This document shows, piece by piece, positions 32,704 through 44,749 of a DNA stretch of 64,000 bases. Below the pieces are notes generated by a model. That model saw only the letters and a list, made by a program, of their open reading frames with translations, was not told the DNA's origin and searched no databases. Location of the stretch: the NCBI GenBank assembly GCA_963576735.1, contig CAUYWD010000077.1:1-64000 (forward strand), in the 5' to 3' direction. The stretch is from Bedellia somnulentella. Lineage: Eukaryota > Arthropoda > Insecta > Lepidoptera > Bedelliidae. The stretch's first letter is position 1. The number at the start of each line of letters is the position of its first letter. A program made the position numbers and the translations under genes.

Positions 32704-33850
32704 AGACTTTAAACTTATATATTATAGACCGGACATATTACACTTAGTTTGTACGCTAAGACTTGTTACATTTAGGTAACAAGTCGTTCAGTCTGTGGTA
32801 AGTCGTCCGCGAGGAAGTACGTCATAGGCAACATCAATTAAATTATCGAAAGGAAAACGAATATGCCGAAGAGCGCGTTACGTCGTTGTAAATCCAAATA
32901 TGGAGTACAAGTAGAAGAACAAATCAGTTTATTTTCGCAACTATTTATATTTTTAATCATTTATTTTAAGTGTTTCATTTTATATTTCTTAGAAATTACT
33001 AGAATATATTTTGTAATTTAAAACAGCGCCATCTATTGTTGAGTAGATTCACTAATTCGTTAAAGTTAATCCAGAGGTGTCAAACCTTTAGCTACTGTGG
33101 TCAAGCGAGAGTCGAGCGAGCGACGCCAAGCTAACACTTTTTCATATTAAAAAAAACCTGTGACTTAAACATTTTTAAACTTGTTCAGTTCGTGAATCAA
33201 TCTAACTTAACTCCCGTAAATGTAAAAAAAGTCAGTTGTTCCAAAGTTCGTAATTTTTTCAAGTAAACTATGTATTAATGTAGCGGTATTTACAGCGTGT
33301 CGTTTGGTTGAATGCGATTTTCAGAGCAACGCAATTTCGAATGACTGATAAACATTACGATCGTTTTAAACTGAACGATCCGCGTTGCTTGTTCTGCGTG
33401 TCGCTATACTTAAAAAGCTAATTCTTGTAGGTTTCATAAAGAAATTTGTTTAATATGGTAGTATAGATGGATTTAGTATACCTACTTGCATTTATGAACC
33501 AGCCAAATGTTTACTACCCCTGCTCAGCAGTGTAAGAATAGGGATGGGAATATTATTTAATTTGGGTTGTTGCATTTCTACTGTTTTTTAAAAATTGCAA
33601 TATAATTTAAAATTTAGGTATAAAATTAAATTACTGAATTGATGTTTTAATAAAAAAATATAACGTTTTTCATTTAAATATTGTTTGATTATTCTACTGT
33701 CTATATAGAAAATAAGACTATGACGAATTTGCAATAACCAAAATAATCCACTCCTTAAAATTATAGTTGTGACGAATTTATTTACACATAGAATTTTGTG
33801 GACGAATTTAATTTGTATAAAAAAAACATATATATTTCCGTAATCAAATC

Positions 33851-35165
33851 ATGAAAGTTCGTCTAGCAACTCAGTTGCTAAGTAGAAGTGTAGGTAAAGC
33901 GTTATTATTATGCAATGAATTACTAACTGGATTTGAGGATGTTTCAAGCACGGTTAAATTTATAACAATTATGAATGATCTTTTTGATGTAATGAATAGC
34001 AATAAATATGGCACTTATGGTTTTAAACAGCCATTGTCTCTTAATAACATTTCCACAGTTTGTACATTTTTAAAACTTGCCAAAAACTACATATTAAATT
34101 TAAAACAATATATAAAATTCAGACATGAAATTAAACGCCGAAACTGCCTTAATAGAATAACTCTTAAAATAGTCAAAACGCGTATAGTCAAGACAGTTAA
34201 TAAAACAGGCTTTCTGGGTTTTCTAATTAACATTATAAGTGTTCAGATTTTATTTGATGAAGTTGTGAAATCTAACACTATTAGATATTTATCAACATAC
34301 CGATTGAGTCAAGATCTTATTGAATTATTTTTTGGCTGCATTAGAAGACAGGGTGGCTACAATAATAATTCAAACGTAAAGCAATTTAAAGCAGCATACA
34401 AGAAAATTTTAACCAATTTGGAATTACGCGATTCTTTTTCTGGAAACTGTGCAGCAATGGATAATTTTTCAATATTGACGTGTTCTTCAATAGACACAAT
34501 TAATCATACTTGTAAATTAAAGGACGTTGATGATAGTTACCTAGATGAAACCCTTCAAAAAGAATTTTCAAACAGATTTCGTTGTAATTGAAAATTGCCA
34601 ATTACTTAGTACTATTTTAAACGAATCTTCGTTATCCGTTGGTGCACAACAAATTGTAGGGTACATATCTGGTTACGTATCACGACTATTGAGCAAAAAA
34701 ATTAAATGTGAAATTTATGTTTCAAGTTTGTTTTCCGATAAAAAATTAGATTTTCATAAACTGATCCGTATAAAGGATATGGGTGGACTCTGTTTTTCCA
34801 CTAAAAGTGTTTTTGAATTGTGCAAAACAACGGAAATGTTAATAAGAAAACTTTGTAATGAAAATGATGGAAAAGGAATTTCTTCAAGGCACAAAATTCA
34901 ATTTATAATAAATAAAGTGTTGAAAGAATTTATTAATTCGAAAGTTTTCGAAGGCAACAATAAGTGTTCATTCACTCGAAAGTCCTGCCATGCTCAATCA
35001 CAGATTACATTTGATACGAGCGGTCATTGAATCGTACGCAAATATTAAACTTCGTTATATAGCAAAGTTGGACCCTGGTGTTTACATCCAGTCCAAAAGA
35101 CAAAAATTAACAAAACTTATTTTATTTCAAGATTATTTCTTGATTGCATTGAATCAAGTCCCTTA
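33851..35165 (+). pseudogene. P-element (THAP9-like) transposase remnant, two frameshifts
   Basis: Segment 1 (33851-34570) reads MKVRLATQLLSRSVGKAL, FITIMNDLFDVMNS, TGFLGFLINI, LSQDLIELFFGCIRRQGGYN and QFKAAYKKIL, strong P-element/THAP9 signatures of the catalytic region. The frame shifts near 34560 into 34545-35030 (SLSVGAQQIVGYISGYVSRL) and again near 35000, continuing HLIRAVIESYANIKLRYIAK to about 35165. The N-terminal THAP and GTP-binding parts are absent. I could not define the element's ends. It is inactive. Confidence 0.8.
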
Positions 35166-35726
35166 AAAAAAGTTTTGTTTAATTCCTTTGCCATCGTTTT
35201 ATATTACTTTATTAGTAAGTTATAGTTTTAATTTGGTAAAATTAGTGTTAATGTAAAGTTAAAAATAAAAATATAAAAAAAAAACTTTTCTTTACCACAT
35301 TCAACAAGTTCTTTAAAAAAATTAGATAACCATGGACATCACTAGCATTTCTAGTACCTTAATACAACTAACGCCATCGAACATACAAAAGCTGAATTAT
35401 TTTATATATTAGTAAAATGCAAAAATGCATAAGTTATTCCAGTGGACGTTAGATGGCGTTTTTCTTTCCAAGATTACAGGTTTAGTACGAAGTGTCCCAT
35501 CTATGTTCTAGTAAGTATAGTTTAATATCTTTGAGTAGAAACAACTTTTAATAGTCCCCTCCTCCGCAAAAGAAATAATTATTCATTGTATTCGTATTGA
35601 AATAGTAGTTATTAATATATCTCTATTGTTACTGTATAAGTAGCCATTCAAAATTAATCAATCAAAGTTCGTCCAATAACATAGAGAAATAATAAATACA
35701 AATACGCGACCTTCATAGTAATTGGC

Positions 35727-36345
35727 TTTTTAGGGTTCCGTAGCCAAATGGCAAAAACGGGACCCTTATAGATTCGTCATGTCTGTCTGTCTGTCCGTCC
35801 GTCCGTATGTCACAGCCAGTTTATTCCGAAACTATAAGAACTACATTATTGGAAATTGGTAGGTAGATGTATTCTGTAAACCGCATTAAGATTTTAAAAT
35901 AAAATCTGAAAAAAAAACCAAAATTTTTAGGGTTCCCCATACATAGAACTGAAACTCAAAATTTTTTTTTTCATCAAACCTATACGTGTGGGGTATCTAT
36001 CAAAAGGTATTTGAAAATGATGTTGAGGTTTCTTATATCATTTTTTTCAAAACTGAATAGTTTGCGCGAGAGACTTTTTCAAAGTGCTAAAATGTGTGTC
36101 CCCCCCCCCGTAACTTCTAAAATATGGGCATGATAATACTGAAAAAAATATACGATGTGTATTACTATACAAACTACTAACGAAAATTGGTTTGAATGAG
36201 ATCTAGCCCGTAGTTCTATTTTTAAACGTCATAAATCAAATTACTTACCTAATTTGGCTCCTATGATTTTCACACAAACGGGATTTTCTATATATATTAT
36301 AGTACGGAACCCTTAGTGCGCGATCCGACTCGCACTTGGCCGGTT
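35727..36345 (+). repeat. Dispersed repeat starting TTTTTAGGGTTCCGTAGCC
   Basis: It begins TTTTTAGGGTTCCGTAGCC, contains a CTGTCTGTCTGTCCGTCCGT microsatellite and ends TAGTACGGAACCCTTAGTGC then GCACTTGGCCGG. This is a common lepidopteran non-coding repeat with short inverted ends (GGGTTCCGTA/TACGGAACCC). A reverse relative lies at 54472-54700. Confidence 0.7.
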
Positions 36346-37423
36346 TTTAATGTTGGCGTTGAAGGTAGGGGCAACTGTGAATTACCTGTAAATTTGACTT
36401 TTCCAGGGTTTTCAATGTAATAAAATAACCAAATAGAGTTCAAAGCTATATTCATGGCATATAACCAAAGAAAATGTCCACTTATATTAGTCATCAATGA
36501 CAAATAAAAATAATGAAAGGCTTAAAACATTAATAGCTTAGTCCTTGCAATAAACAAATGTACACTTACAAAAAATCGGAAAAACTTCAGTAATGCTACT
36601 CAAATAACATGAAAGAAAAAGTTATAAAAAGAGTAAATAATATAAAGAAGTTACACATATCTAAGCATTATCTTATAAAAATGATGTTGGAGAATTGTCT
36701 CATTAAAATTCTTTATAATTACTACCATAACACTCAGATAAAGAGGCTCTACATATTCTGGTTTTATCTTTATTCCCAACATTTTTCCAAATCAATGCCA
36801 GTGCATTGGAAGTTTATAAATATTTTTTTTATAAATATCAATAAACAAAACTTTTAGTACTTATAATATACACAACAAAACAGTAACATGAAAAAAATAG
36901 AAGACTACTTACAGGTGCTTTAAAAACTTTAAGAATTGTATCAGTTTTTTCCCAACTTGTAAATGTTACTGAAAGCAGTAAATTTATACAGTATCATGTC
37001 AATATATTGTTTTAGCCAACAGATCAAATAGAACACCCCTATTTCTTTTAATTTCACCACACTTTGATAATACCTCACCATCAGATGGATATCTTTCATG
37101 GATTGAATTCTATTCACCAGAATCATGAAGGCGGACTTTATTTCAAACAAAAGTTAACTATAAATTATTCCATAGTTTTACACTTTGATATGATAAATGC
37201 AGAAACCCATATTTATGACTATCACATGAAGCACGCAACGATAACTTACACTAATATCATATTAACTAGCAAAAATATACTATGTCTAACAAATTCTATG
37301 ACGAATAAAAATAAGGTGTTTGAACATACTAAATTACAATTACATCACTTTCTCTTACTCTATATTTACAAATAATTTGAACTGGCACATAACTCAATAT
37401 GTTATGATTAGTCAAGAATCATT
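36346..37423. other. Downstream flank of Nopp140
   Basis: AT-rich sequence with only small overlapping ORFs on both strands. It should include the Nopp140 3' UTR and polyadenylation site. No repeat recognised. Confidence 0.4.
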
Positions 37424-37579
37424 CTAATCTTCAAACTTGATAGAATGAACACTGGTGTCGATGGCCCCGCCTCGGTAGGCGCCGCGCTTCTTCTTAGTTT
37501 TCTCATGTTTGAATGATTTGCCACGTGTGTGTTTTAAATCTTGGTTTGCACGTTCTCCCCAAGATCCCCGCGCCCCTTT
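37424..37579 (-). CDS. Nopp140: Nopp140 alternative 3' exon: conserved SRP40-type C-terminus
   Basis: After acceptor TTTTCAG, the exon reads KGARGSWGERANQDLKHTRG then KSFKHEKTKKKRGAYRGG and ends SIKFED, stop at 37424-37426. This is the hallmark C-terminus of Nopp140/SRP40 proteins and completes the domain begun in exon 38702-38571. It joins that exon in phase 0, skipping the RGG exon. Confidence 0.92.
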   Translation of the reverse strand, partial: KGARGSWGERANQDLKHTRGKSFKHEKTKKKRGAYRGGAIDTSVHSIKFED

Positions 37580-40500
37580 CTGAAAATAATTAAAAATTTT
37601 CGCCACTGTTAAAGTAAAACTTGCACACGCACTCTCGACTTGGGATAAAGTAATTTGGTAGAGATCTTTTCAAACAGTGCCGTCGGCCACGGTGAAACTG
37701 AGAGGAAGATACAAATTAGCGAACTCAGTTACATTTTGTATGTAACAGTGACGATAAGAAAGGTGCATTTTTTTCTCATCGTCGTTTCTATTTGAATTAG
37801 AATTTATGGAAATTTAATATTGTAAGCTTACTCTTCTTGCAAAACGTGGGTCCTGTGAAGACTAGGTATTTACGGCGTAAACGACAAGTATAAGGAAAGT
37901 ATAATATAATAAATACTTAATTTCCTAAAAATATTTGCTAGTGTTCTCTTACCATTAATCAAAAGTAATTTTCTTATTTTGGTTATCCCCGTCTCCGCCT
38001 CCAAAGCTCTTCCTGTCATTAAATCCGCCGCGGCCGCCTCTACTACCCCCATTGTTACCTCCCCACGAGTTCCGGTCCCCGCCACCCCTGTTAAATCCGC
38101 GTCCCCCGCGGCCTCCCCTATCGAACCCTCCCCGGCCTCCCCTGTCGAATCCTCCGCGGCCTCCCCTGCCGCCTCTGTCGAATCCTCCGCGGCCTCCACG
38201 GCCCCTAAAGCCCCCGCGGCCCCCCCTGTCATTGAATCCCCCGCGGTTGTCGTTGAACCCGCCCCGGCCTCCACGGCCCCCGCGACCCCTCCCTCCGAAG
38301 CCCCCGCTATCCCTATTGTTCTTCCAGCCACCGTTATCAGGTTCATCTTCGCCTTCCTCTTGCTCTCCTTCCTGACAATAGAAAACCTATGTAAAGCACC
38401 GAGACAACTCTCTGTGAAACAGATGTAAGTGACAATAAAGTAAATGCCCCAAAATAAAGCCACAACATAAAGTTATTCGAACACTCGTCGGTTCTATGTA
38501 AGTTAAATTACTTGTTACACATCGGTAACACATAGAGTTATCTTTGGCTTGTAGTGTTTCGGGCATTTACCTTGGCGTCAAATGAATTATCTTGAAGTCT
38601 GGGATCCACTTCGATTGCTTCAGTGACAACGCGTCGGAATGGGGTCGTTTTTGTTTCAAAACCATTATCTTTGCTGATAGGAGTTGAAGACTCATTTTTG
38701 CCCTAAAATGATTTTTGGTAAAAATTAGAAGTTATTGCTAAGAGACATTAGTAAAAGTACATAAACTGACGGCTATAAATCCCTAGAAGGGAAAGCCAGA
38801 GCTCCGGAATAAGAAATTCCTAGCCAATTTTGGAAGTTGAGTGGGAAAAGATAATAAAGTAAATGTTTTGACGCCTCTTGCGAACACACATGGAAAGAAA
38901 TGGGCCAGTGCAATTCTAAGCCGACTCTACACAGCATATAGTAAAGGTAATATATTTATACACTAAGAAAACGTGAATGAAAAATATAATTAAAGTAAAG
39001 TATTTTTTTTGCAGTCTGATACTGCAAAAAAAATCTTATTGGGAAAAACCAGCTATTTGATCCCTGCTAGTGTAGAAATTTTACTTTCCTTTATTTATTA
39101 GTAATAATCCCCAAAAGAGGTTTTCATTCACAAAACCATTATAGAAACCAGCTATTATAAGGGATTCCAATAGATAGAATTTCATTTCATGACTTATATG
39201 TATTTTATAACTATTAATCAATCTAATATCTACAACTATATGTTATTTTCTTAACTTATTAAACTATTTAATCAGGGTTACGGTTTTTAATATTATTATC
39301 TTTGCATTTGGAAATGGTATTTAAAAATACATTTTAACAACCCCCATCACTCAGGCTAGACAAGAATTTTCTGTGATCATAATAGTTATTTTGATGTATG
39401 TAGCAGAATAAGGGTTTGAGAATTTGGAGTAGGAGAATTAGCCCTACTATTTACCCGGGCACAGAATAATGGACTTCTGAAGGGTATTGGGAAACTTGTT
39501 ATATATAAATTTACCTTAACAAAGTTGTTATAAGGTTTCTTTGCTGGTGTAGAATCATCCTCAGATGCTTTCCGCTTTTTGCCCGCACCATTAAATTTAA
39601 TCTGGAATTAATGGTAAATACATCAATAAAATTAGAAACACCATACAACATTTCTTCTTAAACTCTTTTCTTGGCATTCAGCAAAAGTAAAGTTAATTAG
39701 TTATAGTGAAATTAAAACTTACAGAACTATCTGCTTCATCACCATTGGTAATTTTGGCTGATTTAGTTGGTGGTTCATCATCACTGTCATCATCATCTGA
39801 AGATTCTTGTTTTTTAGGAGCAGCTTTAGGTGTAACTTTTTGTTTGGGTTTTTCATCTTCACTGCTGCTATCATCACTGTCATCTGATGAGTCCTGCTTT
39901 TTAGGGGTGGGTTTTGCAGCAGCCTTTGCAGGAGTTGCTTTGGGTTTTGGCTTTTCATCCTCACTGCTATCATCACTGTCATCAGATTCTTGTTTTTTAG
40001 GGGTGGGTTTAGCAGCAGGTTTGGCAGGGGTGACTTGTGCTTTTGGTTTAGGTTTTTCATCTTCACTACTGTCATCACTGTCATCTGATGATTCCTGCTT
40101 TTTAGGGGTGGGTTTTGCAGCAGCCTTGGCTGGAGTTGCTTTGGGTTTTGGCTTTTCGTCCTCACTGCTATCATCACTGTCATCAGATTCTTGTTTTTTG
40201 GGGGTGGGTTTAGCAACAGGTTTAGCAGGCGTTACTTTTGCCTTAGGTTTTGGTTTATCATCATCACTGCTGTCATCTGATGATTCCTGCTTTTTAGGTG
40301 TGGGTTTAGCAGCTGCTTTTGCTGGAGCTGCTTGTGCTTTGGGTTTGGGTTTTTCATCCTCACTGCTGTCATCACTGTCATCTGATGATTCTTGCTTTTT
40401 AGAGATGGGTTTAGCAGCAGGTTTAGTAGCTGCTTTGGCCGGGGTTGCTTTTGGATTTGGTTTTTCATCTTCACTGCTATCATCACTGTCAGATGATTCC

Positions 40501-43500
40501 TTCTTTTTGGGGGTCGGTTTAGCAGCAGCCTTGGCAGGAACTGCTTGTGCTTTGGGTTTTGGCTTTTCATCCTCACTGCTATCATCACTGTCATCAGATG
40601 ATTCTTGCTTCTTAGGAGTGGGTTTGGCAGCAGTTTTAGCAGGGGTCGCTTGTGCTTTCGGTTTTTCATCTTCACTGCTATCATCTGATGATTCTTGCTT
40701 TTTAGGGGTAGGTTTAGCAGCAGGCTTAGATGCTGGTTGTACTTTAGCTTTTGGTTTTTCATCTTCACTGCTGTCATCACTATCTGAAGAAGCTTTTTTG
40801 GCAGCTGGTTTTTGTGCTTTTGCATTTGTTTGTGGTTTTACTGGTTGTTTTTTAGGTTTTGCTGTGGCATCATCTTCACTGTCACTATCATCTGATGATT
40901 CTTGTTTTTTTACTGGGGCAGGCTTAACCTAGAATAACATAATTCAAAATAAAAAGCAAGCACAACACAACATATATTCAGCTTTTGTAGTCATAATAAT
41001 TATCAGAGGTAGTGACGAAAATGAGATTATAAAATCATGTATTGTCATTGAATTCAGTATCATCACAAAATTAACAGTAACAGATGAAATCCATTGAAAT
41101 AATAGAAATAAAGACCTTACCTGTGCTGGTTTCTTTTCTTCTTCTGAGTCACTGTCTGAGGAATCCTTCTTTGGCCCTTTGCCATTTAGTTGCGGCTTTT
41201 TGGAGTTACTGAAAAAGAGATTTCTTTTAATAATAGAAAGGTACTTCAATTTGGAATGCAAAGTTTTATAAAAGTGATGCCGATTATAAAACCATACCGA
41301 GATATTATGCCAATACAATATTTTTTGTATGTATATAATTTAATCAAATAAAGCTATGATGACCTTTAAGTGATAAAAAAACGGTAGCAGTGTTTGACCT
41401 TCAATGTTATTTCAAAGACACTCATTTTTGTAGTTTAAGAATCAAATATCATAGGTTTATTTAACATAATATCATAATAATATCATTTGAGATCACTAAT
41501 TTGTGAAATGTTTTGCAATGGATATCTTATTTATTAAACATTTCACTTGATTTGCATGTCACCACGTGATTTTGTTGATTGATGAAGTCATTAAGAGAAA
41601 AAGATGAACAGACTTTTAGAAAATCATAACTTTACAATTACTCATTTTAAATGAAAAATGTTCAAATTAGTCTTTTATTTTTGTGTTTACTATCAAATAA
41701 AAATATTTAATAAATACCAAAAAAAAACTTTGCATACCAAATTATATTTTAAATATTTTGCTGTGTAGTGCTGGCTTAGAATGTCTATCTCTACCCCTTT
41801 CTACCCATGGGTGTCACCAAGGGTATTGGTCTTTTTTAAGTGGATTTTGGGCAATGCGGTTGGAAACCCATTACCAACAATACTTTATTTCTACCATTTG
41901 GTCCCCTATCAATTTCAAAATTTGGCTGAAGAGTTTCCAGCTCTGGCTATTAATATACTAATTTATGGCCGTGAGGATATGTATGTGAATGAATTACACC
42001 CACCAGAAGAAATGGGATAGTAGTGCTATTCTAAGCAGACACTACACAGCTAAACACTGAAATGCTTTTGAGTTGAAATAATATATGCTTTACATTATTT
42101 GCACATGTACCTAGTGAACCATACCATCAATGCATTTGATTTACTTACATACACTAGCTGACCCCGCAAACTTTGTTTTGCCATAAAAAATATTTCTAGG
42201 AAATTAATAGTTCACAAAGAAATGTTAGGGGTCAACATCTCTTAGCAGTAAGGAGTATAACAAAATTGTTACAAACTTATTGTCACACCTACTGAATGTG
42301 TATGCAAAATTTCATAAATTAATTGGTTCAGCCATTTTAGAGACACGCAAATTTCATACATACATATCCTCACACTATTAGTTGCTTTTAGGGTAGAAAG
42401 AGACCTCCCGAGCTTCATCTACATTATCATACTTGCTCTTATATTTAAATATGCATATGTTAAATTTACTACCTTATTGGTGTTGCAGGTTTTTTCACAA
42501 CTTGTGATAGCAAAGTTTCAAGGGTAGGCAGATTTTTTTGTCGGGGTTTCTGAAATTAAGAAAATTATGATTAAAGTAATATATTTCAATACCTTATCAA
42601 AACAATTGTTCTTCAGAGGCTGAAGGGGAAAAATTTCTTGTGTCTTATATATATCCATACACTTCCTAGCTCTGTTGATAGTTTTTAAAGCAAACTATAA
42701 TATTATACCTTTTCTATATTTAACATGTCTAAACTAAGATGCAAATGCTCATAAAATAATATGTTGGAATAAGGTAATTTAAATTACTAATTTATTATAC
42801 CCAAGATATTCTGAATGAGGCATTATTTTTAGAAATTCTGTTTTAGGAAGAATGAATTGGTAAGTTAGGTCAAATGGTTAATGATATTTATGTATAGAAT
42901 ACTCTCATTTACTAACAACAAGCTATGCATTGTGTAATATAAGTTTGAACTTAATATCCAAGACCTAAAAATGTATTGCTTGACACACAAATCCCAATTA
43001 CTAACATTCCACCATACAATTACAACAACTTGAAGGGCAGTGATTCCACCTAAAAGATAATCTAAAAACTTCCCTCCAAAATTAGGTACATGTTCAGAGA
43101 TAATCATTTGTATAGACAGAATAATAACTTTCCGGATCATACGTTCTACATGTTTCACAGGTATCACCTATCATATAGCAGACATTACAGAGTATGCATA
43201 ATTCAGACGACCCCCTGAGCGCAGTTTGGCACAGGAACAGCTTTCATTTACATTAAAATCCATGATGCTTACTAATTCCCATGAATTAAATAAAATGACA
43301 ATAGGAAAAATTGCAGCCATATAGTTTATTTTCTTGATAATAGTAAATTGTACACCCGAAAAAGGTTCAATATGTTTCTGTCAGGCTTTTCAAGAGATCT
43401 CTGGATAATGTACCACTGAAAAAGGGCAGATGGGCTGTGCGATATCAGAATAAATAATCAGTCTTGAGACTATCAACACAATTCTAATTTCATCTAAATA

Positions 43501-43863
43501 GTAATTGCCTAAAGCAATCAAAATATTCACCTGCAAGTAGGTAATACCAAAAAAACTACAACCTTCTTGGTGGTCCTAACCGCGGCAACAGGAAATACCA
43601 TGCGGTCGATATTCGATGTATGATACAATTACGACCTCAACGATACGAAATTTAGAGCGTACTGGATATGTGTACAATAGACAGCAATAAAATAAGGAAG
43701 AATTTAAAGGATAACCGGGCATACATAGGAAAATATTTTAAACCAACACGTGGTATAGTTTGTTACTTACCGCTTTAGTTAGCTTAGCAAATGTGTTCGC
43801 CAAGTCCTTATTGACAGTGTACAAGTGCTGTAACACTAAGGAATGAACTTCTGATTTATCCAT
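37424..43863 (-). CDS. Nopp140: Nopp140 nucleolar phosphoprotein, alternatively spliced (two C-termini)
   Basis: Exons (minus strand): 43863-43771, 42549-42473, 41208-41121, 40928-39723, 39601-39515, 38702-38571, then either 38371-37955 (RGG tail) or 37579-37424 (SRP40-type tail). All have GT-AG borders and phases agree; common part 561 codons, isoforms about 699 and 612 aa. The N-terminus MDKSEVHSLVLQHLYTVNKD is a LisH-like segment. The middle is about 13 blocks of KKQESSDDSDDSSEDE alternating with KPKPKATPAKAAAKP, the CK2-phosphorylated acidic/basic repeat of Nopp140. Exon 38702-38571 encodes TPFRRVVTEAIEVDPRLQDN, the conserved C-terminal domain start. Family knowledge: Nopp140 shuttles between nucleolus, Cajal body and cytoplasm and chaperones box C/D and H/ACA snoRNPs. 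Introns carry a SINE-like element (41760-41987), a degenerate one (38759-38937) and a retroposon fragment. I know of the RGG/True isoform pair from Drosophila. Confidence 0.92.
37955..38371 (-). CDS. Nopp140: Nopp140 alternative 3' exon: RGG tail
   Basis: After acceptor TTGTCAG, the exon reads EGEQEEGEDEPDNGGWKNN, then a Gly/Arg/Phe-rich stretch of about 100 residues with repeated RGGRGGF and FNDRGG, ending NKKITFD and TAA at 37955. It joins in phase 0 to the exon ending at 38571. It corresponds to the Nopp140-RGG form; RGG boxes bind RNA and resemble those of nucleolin and fibrillarin. It is the most GC-rich stretch in the gene. Confidence 0.88.
   Translation of the reverse strand, partial: EGEQEEGEDEPDNGGWKNNRDSGGFGGRGRGGRGGRGGFNDNRGGFNDRGGRGGFRGRGGRGGFDRGGRGGRGGFDRGGRGGFDRGGRGGRGFNRGGGDRNSWGGNNGGSRGGRGGFNDRKSFGGGDGDNQNKKITFD
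38759..38937 (-). mobile_element. Degenerate RTE-ended SINE-like element in Nopp140 intron
   Basis: Reverse copy with an internal deletion: CTGACGGCTATAAATCCC, then GCCGACTCTACACAGC. It is the most diverged member seen here. Confidence 0.65.
39061..39130 (+). mobile_element. tRNA-containing retroposon end fragment in Nopp140 intron
   Basis: It carries the T-arm end (GATCCCTGCTAGTGTAGAAA), CTTTCCTTTATTTATTAG and the AATAATCCCC...GAGGTTTTCAT end shared with the copy at 2787-2870. It lies in a Nopp140 intron. Confidence 0.6.
39723..40928 (-). CDS. Nopp140: Nopp140 main repeat exon (402 codons, no Met)
   Basis: This exon is open from acceptor TTCTAG to donor TCT|GTAAGT in phase 0 at both ends. 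It encodes about 12 repeats of an acidic Ser/Asp/Glu cluster and a Lys/Pro/Ala linker, with many S-x-x-E/D casein kinase 2 sites. It contains no methionine, so it is missed by Met-initiated ORF calling. The opposite strand is also open for 408 codons (39706-40932, a Ser/Leu/Gly repeat) only because of the repeat's codon composition. Confidence 0.92.
41760..42050 (+). mobile_element. SINE-like element followed by an inverted 5' end fragment, in Nopp140 intron
   Basis: 41760-41987 is a forward copy (GCTGTGTAGTGCTGGCTTAG to GCCGTGAGGATATGTATG). 41994-42050 is the reversed first 57 bases of another (CACCAGAAGAAATGGGAT to CAGACACTACACAGC). The fragment joins with only a few bases between. Confidence 0.72.
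42160..42400 (+). repeat. Common insect dispersed repeat in Nopp140 intron
   Basis: It begins ACTAGCTGACCCCGCAAACT and later carries CAAAATTTCATAAATTAATT GGTTCAGCCATTTTAGAGA, a pattern repeated widely in insect genomes. Related starts occur at 59574 (ACTAGCTGACCTGACAGAC) and, reversed, near 61930-61960. Confidence 0.55.
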
Positions 43864-44338
43864 GGTTTATTAATAAATTTTACAAAGTTTAATTGCACGG
43901 CTGCACTACACTACACGCACGTGCTCACATGTGAAAAGGACGATGACAGATTTGACAGATTTCTCTTATTCCTATCACAGATTAAAGATACCTATCCTCT
44001 TTTTTTTTGCTAAAGAATAATGGTTCAAGACTTTTGAAGATTGACGTGGATGGATGGATGGAAATGAAAATAATAGATTTTTTTATAGTATTTTATAAAG
44101 TTTTTCGCAAGGTGGGATGATAATAATGTTATGTGTTGTAAGCTGTTGTAGTTGTGCAAGCAAAAACCGAAAATGACTGGAACACTTTAACTAAGGTTGC
44201 AAAACAAAGAGTATCAAAAAGAAACCGTTTACTGTAAAGTAAAATTCAATTTAAGGCTCTTAAAAATAAAGTTTCTTAGTTTTGTTCCTAATTGTGCTTT
44301 GTTTGATAATTTTAGTAAGAGTTTGAATCATTCGTAAG
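43864..44338 (-). promoter_or_regulatory. Probable Nopp140 5' UTR/promoter region
   Basis: The 475 bases between the Nopp140 start codon and a MITE have no ORF. They must hold the transcription start. I see CACGTG-like CGCACGTGCTCACATGTG at about 43917-43934 (E-box-like CACGTG), but no firm core promoter element. Confidence 0.35.
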
Positions 44339-44749
44339 CACTGACCTCCATTATACTATATAAGTACGCTGGACTAATTATAGGCCGGATGACAGTGAGG
44401 CGATTTGATTTTCGCCATTTCGGCGCTTACGGCAGCAGTGAAGGAACAAGGAACTAATAAAAGAGATGGGACAGTAAGATAAAAAATATCGATAAAATGT
44501 GTCTGCTTAAAGGAAAGGCTAAGTTTTATCGAAACGAAACTTTACAGCACTATTGATTTATAATTGTTTCTAAAAACCATAGATATATTATGCTTTATGG
44601 TAAAAAAAACACTGGCCATTTTGAAGTTTACGTCGTTTTTAGTTCCTCGTTCCTTCATTGGGGGCGCTTCAAATTGGCACAGTGAATAGCTCTCATTTTG
44701 ATACGTATCGTTAGTCCAGCGTACTTATATAGTATAATGGAGGTCAGTG
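44339..44749. mobile_element. MITE with CACTGACCTCC inverted ends and 8-bp duplication
   Basis: Termini CACTGACCTCCATTATACTA and its inverse extend about 40 bases. TTCGTAAG flanks it at 44331-44338 and 44750-44757. The 411-base interior has no ORF. An 8-bp duplication fits hAT or P-type elements. A longer relative is at 52458-55051. Confidence 0.8.

Larger units (their letters stand above)
30802..33850. other. Gene-poor stretch between THAP remnant and P-element remnant
   Basis: It contains the inverted copy of the composite repeat (31116-31985) with a SINE-like element and a tRNA-containing retroposon, a 10-bp-arm palindrome (GACTTGTTAC...GTAACAAGTC, about 32760) and one weak ORF (32506-32703). 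Otherwise AT-rich and unassigned. Confidence 0.45.

Noticed and set aside
38052..38428. Pro-rich plus-strand ORFs (107 and 149 codons)
   Set aside because: They are antisense to the Gly/Arg-rich RGG exon of Nopp140, where the complement naturally reads as Pro/Ala-rich.
39706..40932. 408-codon plus-strand ORF with Ser/Leu/Gly repeats
   Set aside because: Antisense shadow of the Nopp140 repeat exon; the minus strand has proper splice sites, phase and family motifs.
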